Assembly (NCBI GenBank): GCA_028065725.1
Contig: JAPTVL010000196.1
Location: 1 to 16,597 of the forward strand
Direction: 5' to 3'
Source of the DNA: Betaproteobacteria bacterium
GTDB taxonomy: Bacteria > Pseudomonadota > Gammaproteobacteria > Burkholderiales > Rhodocyclaceae
DNA: 16,597 nt
Each line of letters starts with the position of its first letter. Within the stretch, counting starts at the first letter, position 1. Positions 14,551 through 16,597 of the stretch are shown piece after piece. Below the pieces are notes generated by a model, which was not told the origin of the DNA, made no database searches, and saw only the letters and a program-made list of their open reading frames with translations. Made by a program: the position numbers and the translations under genes.

Positions 14551-15038
14551 CAGCCGGCAATGTCTGCCCAGGGATCGTCTGTGTGCTTCGATTCTTGCGC
14601 CACCTGTACCCGTGAACGCGAAGCCGGCGTGAACCCCATCTCTGACTCATATCCCTTCATTTCCAGCGCCAGATCGCGGATCACATCCATCAGCGGCGAA
14701 CGCCGCAGGATGCCGCTGGGAGTTTTGACCAGCATGCCGGATACCCCCGCCCGATTGATCTTGGCCAGCGCCTCGCGGTAGAGCCCCGAGCAGTTGGCCC
14801 AGCGCTCCAGCACCGCGCCATCCAGTGCCGACAGCAGGCCAGGCGGGGAATGTTCCACTGCGTAGCGCCATGCTTCCTTCGCGCCCTCGCTCATATACTC
14901 AGGCGGGTCGCACAACACGCCGGTGGGCTTGGGTTCACTCGGATTGGCGCGGCACTTCTGCAAGGTCCCCTTGATTTTCTTGACGGCGACGGGTAATGGT
15001 TTGCGCCCGGCGCCGGTACGATTGCCGCCAGAAGCCAT
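14550..15038 (-). CDS. terS: Terminase small subunit, P27 family
   Basis: The 162-residue DNA-recognition subunit begins MASGGNRTGAGRKPLPVAVKKIKGTLQKCRANPSEPKP, the standard opening of P27-type TerS. It continues with PPEYMSEGAKEAWRYAVEHSPPGLLSALDGAVLERWANCSGLY (45-87) and a late SPLMDVIRDLALEMKGYESEMGFTPASR segment. The start at 15038 is chosen over an in-frame ATG at 15080 because AAGGA lies 8 bases before it and because the homologous N-terminus begins here. A 6-bp inverted repeat (15055-15070) lies just upstream. It overlaps TerL by one base. Confidence 0.92.
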   Translation of the reverse strand: MASGGNRTGAGRKPLPVAVKKIKGTLQKCRANPSEPKPTGVLCDPPEYMSEGAKEAWRYAVEHSPPGLLSALDGAVLERWANCSGLYREALAKINRAGVSGMLVKTPSGILRRSPLMDVIRDLALEMKGYESEMGFTPASRSRVQVAQESKHTDDPWADIAG

Positions 15039-15054
15039 AAAAAAATTCCTTTGA

Positions 15055-15070
15055 TTTTGCACGCGCAAAA
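15055..15070. repeat. Inverted repeat TTTTGC-ACGC-GCAAAA upstream of TerS
   Basis: These are perfect 6-bp arms around ACGC, 17 nt before the chosen TerS start, in the 76-bp gap between the HNH and terminase genes. Such a palindrome next to terminase genes could be part of a cos/pac recognition region or a weak RNA hairpin. There is no independent evidence for either. Confidence 0.5.
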
Positions 15071-15114
15071 ATTTGGGCACGCCGGCGGTGCTGCGCGGCG
15101 AGGCCGCAAGGATT

Positions 15115-15504
15115 TCACCCCCCTACCGGCAGGCTTTTGACTGGCCGCCCAAAGCCGCCATCCTCGCGCGAGGTTTTGGCATCGTGACAAGACTTGCAGA
15201 GCGCCTGCCAGTTGTTCCTGTCCCAGAACAGCTGCTTGTCACCTCGGTGAGGGATGACGTGATCGACGACCTGCGCCGGAGTGATTCGGCCTTTGCCTTC
15301 GCACGCCGCGCACAGCGGGTGCTGACTCAGGAACAAAGCCCGCGCCTTGCGCCATCGCGAATCGTATCCACGGCTTGCGGGTGATCCACGACGCTCATCC
15401 TGTTGCCTTCGGGTCACACGCAGATGCTTGTCGCAGTACCCCGGTGTGGAAAGCAATGCCGGACATCCTGGGTAACGACATGGGGTCGGAGCGGCAACGG
15501 CCAT
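15115..15504 (-). CDS. HNH endonuclease, terminase-associated
   Basis: The 129-residue protein has an N-terminal zinc-binding module (C9-x4-C14, then GYCDKH with C24 and H27), the SRGYDSRWRKARALFLSQHPLC linker seen in phage HNH proteins, then C65-x2-C68 and the nuclease core VVDHVIPHRGDKQLFWDRNNWQALCKSCHDAKT. Asp81-His82, Asn98 and His107 are the likely active-site residues; C103 and C106 complete a zinc site. HNH proteins beside terminase genes, such as HK97 gp74, assist cos cleavage and packaging. A TTG start at 15513 is possible, but its AGGA would be only 3 nt away; the ATG at 15504 is preferred, although AGGA is then 12 nt away. It diverges from the plus-strand cassette. Confidence 0.93.
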   Translation of the reverse strand: MAVAAPTPCRYPGCPALLSTPGYCDKHLRVTRRQQDERRGSPASRGYDSRWRKARALFLSQHPLCAACEGKGRITPAQVVDHVIPHRGDKQLFWDRNNWQALCKSCHDAKTSREDGGFGRPVKSLPVGG

Positions 15505-15594
15505 GACGATCAAAATTCCTGCAGAAACAACTTGATTGGTTCCGAAAATGAAGCGTTCATGTCACCGTCATCAACAACAGCGCAGGAGCAAAAC
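15505..15594. promoter_or_regulatory. Divergent intergenic region between the HNH gene and the plus-strand cassette
   Basis: This 90-bp gap must hold the plus-strand promoter for the DUF3489 cassette unless that is read from far upstream, and it could hold a late promoter for the minus strand. The best plus-strand candidate is TTGATT near 15532, then 17 nt, then GTTCAT, a weak -10. No convincing minus-strand promoter was found. Confidence 0.3.
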
Positions 15595-15792
15595 ATGAGC
15601 TACACCACCAACGAATTCACGGTCGACGAAGTCGGGTTTATCCAGACCGCCATGACCAAGGTGCTCGCCGCCGCAGCACGGGGCGAACTCGACCTCAACC
15701 GACTTGCCCGCGAAGAACTCGCCGCGCGCGGACTTGATGACAAGGGCAGTTGGGTCGGATTCGAGCGCGCCAAGCAAATCCACAACGTTTAA
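15595..15792 (+). CDS. Small hypothetical protein (65 aa) upstream of the DUF3489 gene
   Basis: The protein MSYTTNEFTVDEVGFIQTAMTKVLAAAARGELDLNRLAREELAARGLDDKGSWVGFERAKQIHNV is mostly helical, with an acidic start and a C-terminal GSWVGFERA segment. AGGAG lies 7 bases before the ATG at 15595. Upstream in-frame ATGs at 15403 and 15559 lack this and are rejected. It is followed 16 nt later by the DUF3489 gene, so the two form a small operon. I do not recognise a named family. The -LAREELAARGLD-GSWVGFE-A form resembles short uncharacterised proteins often paired with DUF3489 in proteobacterial mobile elements. A DNA-binding or regulatory role is possible but unproven. Confidence 0.82.
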   Translation: MSYTTNEFTVDEVGFIQTAMTKVLAAAARGELDLNRLAREELAARGLDDKGSWVGFERAKQIHNV

Positions 15793-15808
15793 CCATGAGG
15801 AGATCATC

Positions 15809-16276
15809 ATGACCGACATCAAACTCACCGATACTCAACGCCAGATCATCGAACATGCTGTCCTGAACACCAACGGCAAGATCGAATGGTTCCCGCCCAA
15901 TATCAAGGGCGGCGCGCGCAACAAAGTGCTCGATGCCATGTTCAACCGTGCGCTCATCACCCGCGACGGGGATGGCTGGTGCGTTGCGGCAGAAGGCTAC
16001 GATGCCGTCGGTGTGCCGCGTCCAGGCAGCGGCGTCGTTCAAACCACCGAACCGGCACAACGACGCAGCCGCGACAACAGCAAGCAGGCACAAGTGATCG
16101 CCATGCTGAAGCGGCCTGAGGGCGCCACGATCGCGCAGATCTGTGAGGCTACCGGCTGGCAGCAGCACACGGTGCGCGGCACGTTTGCCGGTGCATTCAA
16201 GAAGAAACTGGGATTGGAGATTACCTCGGTCAAGGAACCGGGACAGGATCGCATTTATCGGGTTGATGCCGAATAG
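15809..16276 (+). CDS. DUF3489-containing protein, predicted winged-helix-like
   Basis: The 155-residue protein starts MTDIKLTDTQRQIIEHAVLNTNGKIEWFPPNIKGGARNKVLDAMFNRALITRDGDGW, with GAGGAG six bases before the ATG at 15809. The C-terminal half is a clear DUF3489 domain: SKQAQVIAMLKRPEGATIAQICEATGWQQHTVRGTFAGAFKKKLGLEITSVKEPGQDRIYRV (91-152). The GATIAQI-x2-ATGWQ-x-HTVRG part reads as a helix-turn-helix with a following wing, and the N-terminal half looks like a second winged-helix unit. The two are joined by a Gly/Pro/Ser-rich linker (about 68-90). A DNA-binding regulatory role is likely but not established for the family. It is transcribed against the phage late genes, and its last 47 bp overlap the 3' end of the methyltransferase gene. 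Confidence 0.9.
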   Translation: MTDIKLTDTQRQIIEHAVLNTNGKIEWFPPNIKGGARNKVLDAMFNRALITRDGDGWCVAAEGYDAVGVPRPGSGVVQTTEPAQRRSRDNSKQAQVIAMLKRPEGATIAQICEATGWQQHTVRGTFAGAFKKKLGLEITSVKEPGQDRIYRVDAE

Positions 16277-16597
16277 CACCTATCGAATCAAATGGCAGGC
16301 CATCTGACAGGCGGGTGGCCTGTGATCCAGTCCAGTCCTGCCAGCGCCGCACGATCACGTCGACATATTTGGGGTCGAGTTCGATGAGCCTTGCTTGCCG
16401 ACCTGATTTTTCAGCAGCAATCAGGGTAGTGCCTGAACCGCCGAACAAATCCAGCACGATGTCGCGCGATTTGCTGCTGTTGAGGATGGCGCGCTCGACC
16501 AGTTCGACAGGTTTCATGGTCGGGTGCAGGTCGTTCTTGGCAGGCTTCTTGATCTGCCAGACATCGCCTTGATCGCGTGCTCCGCACCAGAAGTGAT
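16230..16597 (-). CDS. DNA methyltransferase, beta-class N6-adenine/N4-cytosine type (5' part outside window)
   Basis: The frame is open to the right edge: 121 C-terminal residues are visible, so the ATG at 16517 is internal. It begins HFWCGARDQGDVWQIKKPAKNDLHPTMKPVELVERAILNSS, followed by VLDLFGGSGTTLIAAEKSGRQARLIELDPKYVDVIVRRWQDWTG. The HPTMKPVELVERAI segment precedes the SAM-binding motif I (FGGSG), and motif I lies close to the C-terminus. This is the beta-class order (catalytic motif first, motif I last). Proteins of this exact C-terminal type in phages often carry a ParB-like N-terminal domain, which would lie outside the window. The likely role is modifying phage DNA against host restriction, or regulation. 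It converges on and overlaps the DUF3489 gene by 47 bp. Confidence 0.93.
   Translation of the reverse strand, partial: HFWCGARDQGDVWQIKKPAKNDLHPTMKPVELVERAILNSSKSRDIVLDLFGGSGTTLIAAEKSGRQARLIELDPKYVDVIVRRWQDWTGSQATRLSDGLPFDSIGAIRHQPDKCDPVPVP

Larger units (their letters stand above)
1..16597 (-). mobile_element. Siphophage or prophage late region (packaging, head and tail genes)
   Basis: The genes follow the classic siphophage order on one strand: HNH, TerS, TerL, portal, protease, capsid, connectors, tail terminator, major tail protein, G/GT chaperones, tape measure and a tail-associated protein. Most junctions overlap by 1-4 nt. Only a two-gene cassette at 15595-16276 reads the other way. 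No integrase, repressor, lysis genes, attachment sites or host genes are visible, so both element ends lie outside the window. Whether it is integrated or a free phage genome cannot be told from this sequence. Confidence 0.95.

Noticed and set aside
15403..15594. Longer version of the 65-residue plus-strand protein starting at 15403
   Set aside because: The extra residues overlap the HNH gene in antisense, and the SD AGGAG is placed exactly for the ATG at 15595.
16296..16322. CAGGCCA-N13-TGGCCTG inverted repeat after the DUF3489 gene as a terminator
   Set aside because: The loop is long, there is no U-tract on either strand, and it sits within methyltransferase coding sequence. It could be chance.

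Overview
The window is almost entirely the late (morphogenesis) operon of a tailed double-stranded DNA phage or prophage with a siphovirus-type long tail. It reads on the minus strand from about 15.5 kb down to position 1. The base composition is GC-rich, and the protein families (P27 TerS, Terminase_1 TerL, HK97-type portal and capsid, S49 protease, DUF3168, HK97 gp10, DUF3489) suggest a proteobacterial host. A betaproteobacterium is plausible, but nothing in the sequence proves it. No integrase, att site, bacterial flanking gene, tRNA or CRISPR array is visible, so prophage versus free phage cannot be decided here.

In transcriptional order on the minus strand, the right edge carries the C-terminal part of a beta-class DNA methyltransferase (16597-16230). 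A small plus-strand cassette follows (15595-16276): a 65-residue protein and a DUF3489 protein. The packaging and head module then runs HNH endonuclease, TerS, TerL, portal, S49 prohead protease, HK97-fold major capsid protein, a 149-residue structural-context protein, head-tail connector, head closure protein, gp10-like protein and tail terminator. The tail module follows: a 73-residue orphan, the major tail protein, a G/GT chaperone pair with a likely -1 programmed frameshift, the tape measure protein, and a very large open-ended protein at the left edge. This order is canonical for HK97/lambda-like siphophages. Many junctions are 1-4 nt stop/start overlaps (ATGA or TGATG), implying translational coupling.

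Three things stand out. (1) The protein after the tape measure runs off the left edge (787 residues visible). It reads as a helical barrel-like fold split by a beta-rich, carbohydrate-binding-like insert, which makes it a candidate tail-borne glycan-active enzyme. (2) The chaperone overlap has a perfect Shine-Dalgarno-like element 10 nt upstream of a G-run slip site and no start codon to use it, the same layout as the dnaX frameshift stimulator. (3) Rho-independent-terminator-like hairpins sit in front of the two most abundant structural genes, major capsid and major tail. In both cases the U-tract ends 18 nt before the ATG. The capsid gene has two further hairpins upstream and one downstream, suggesting RNA-level control of stoichiometry.
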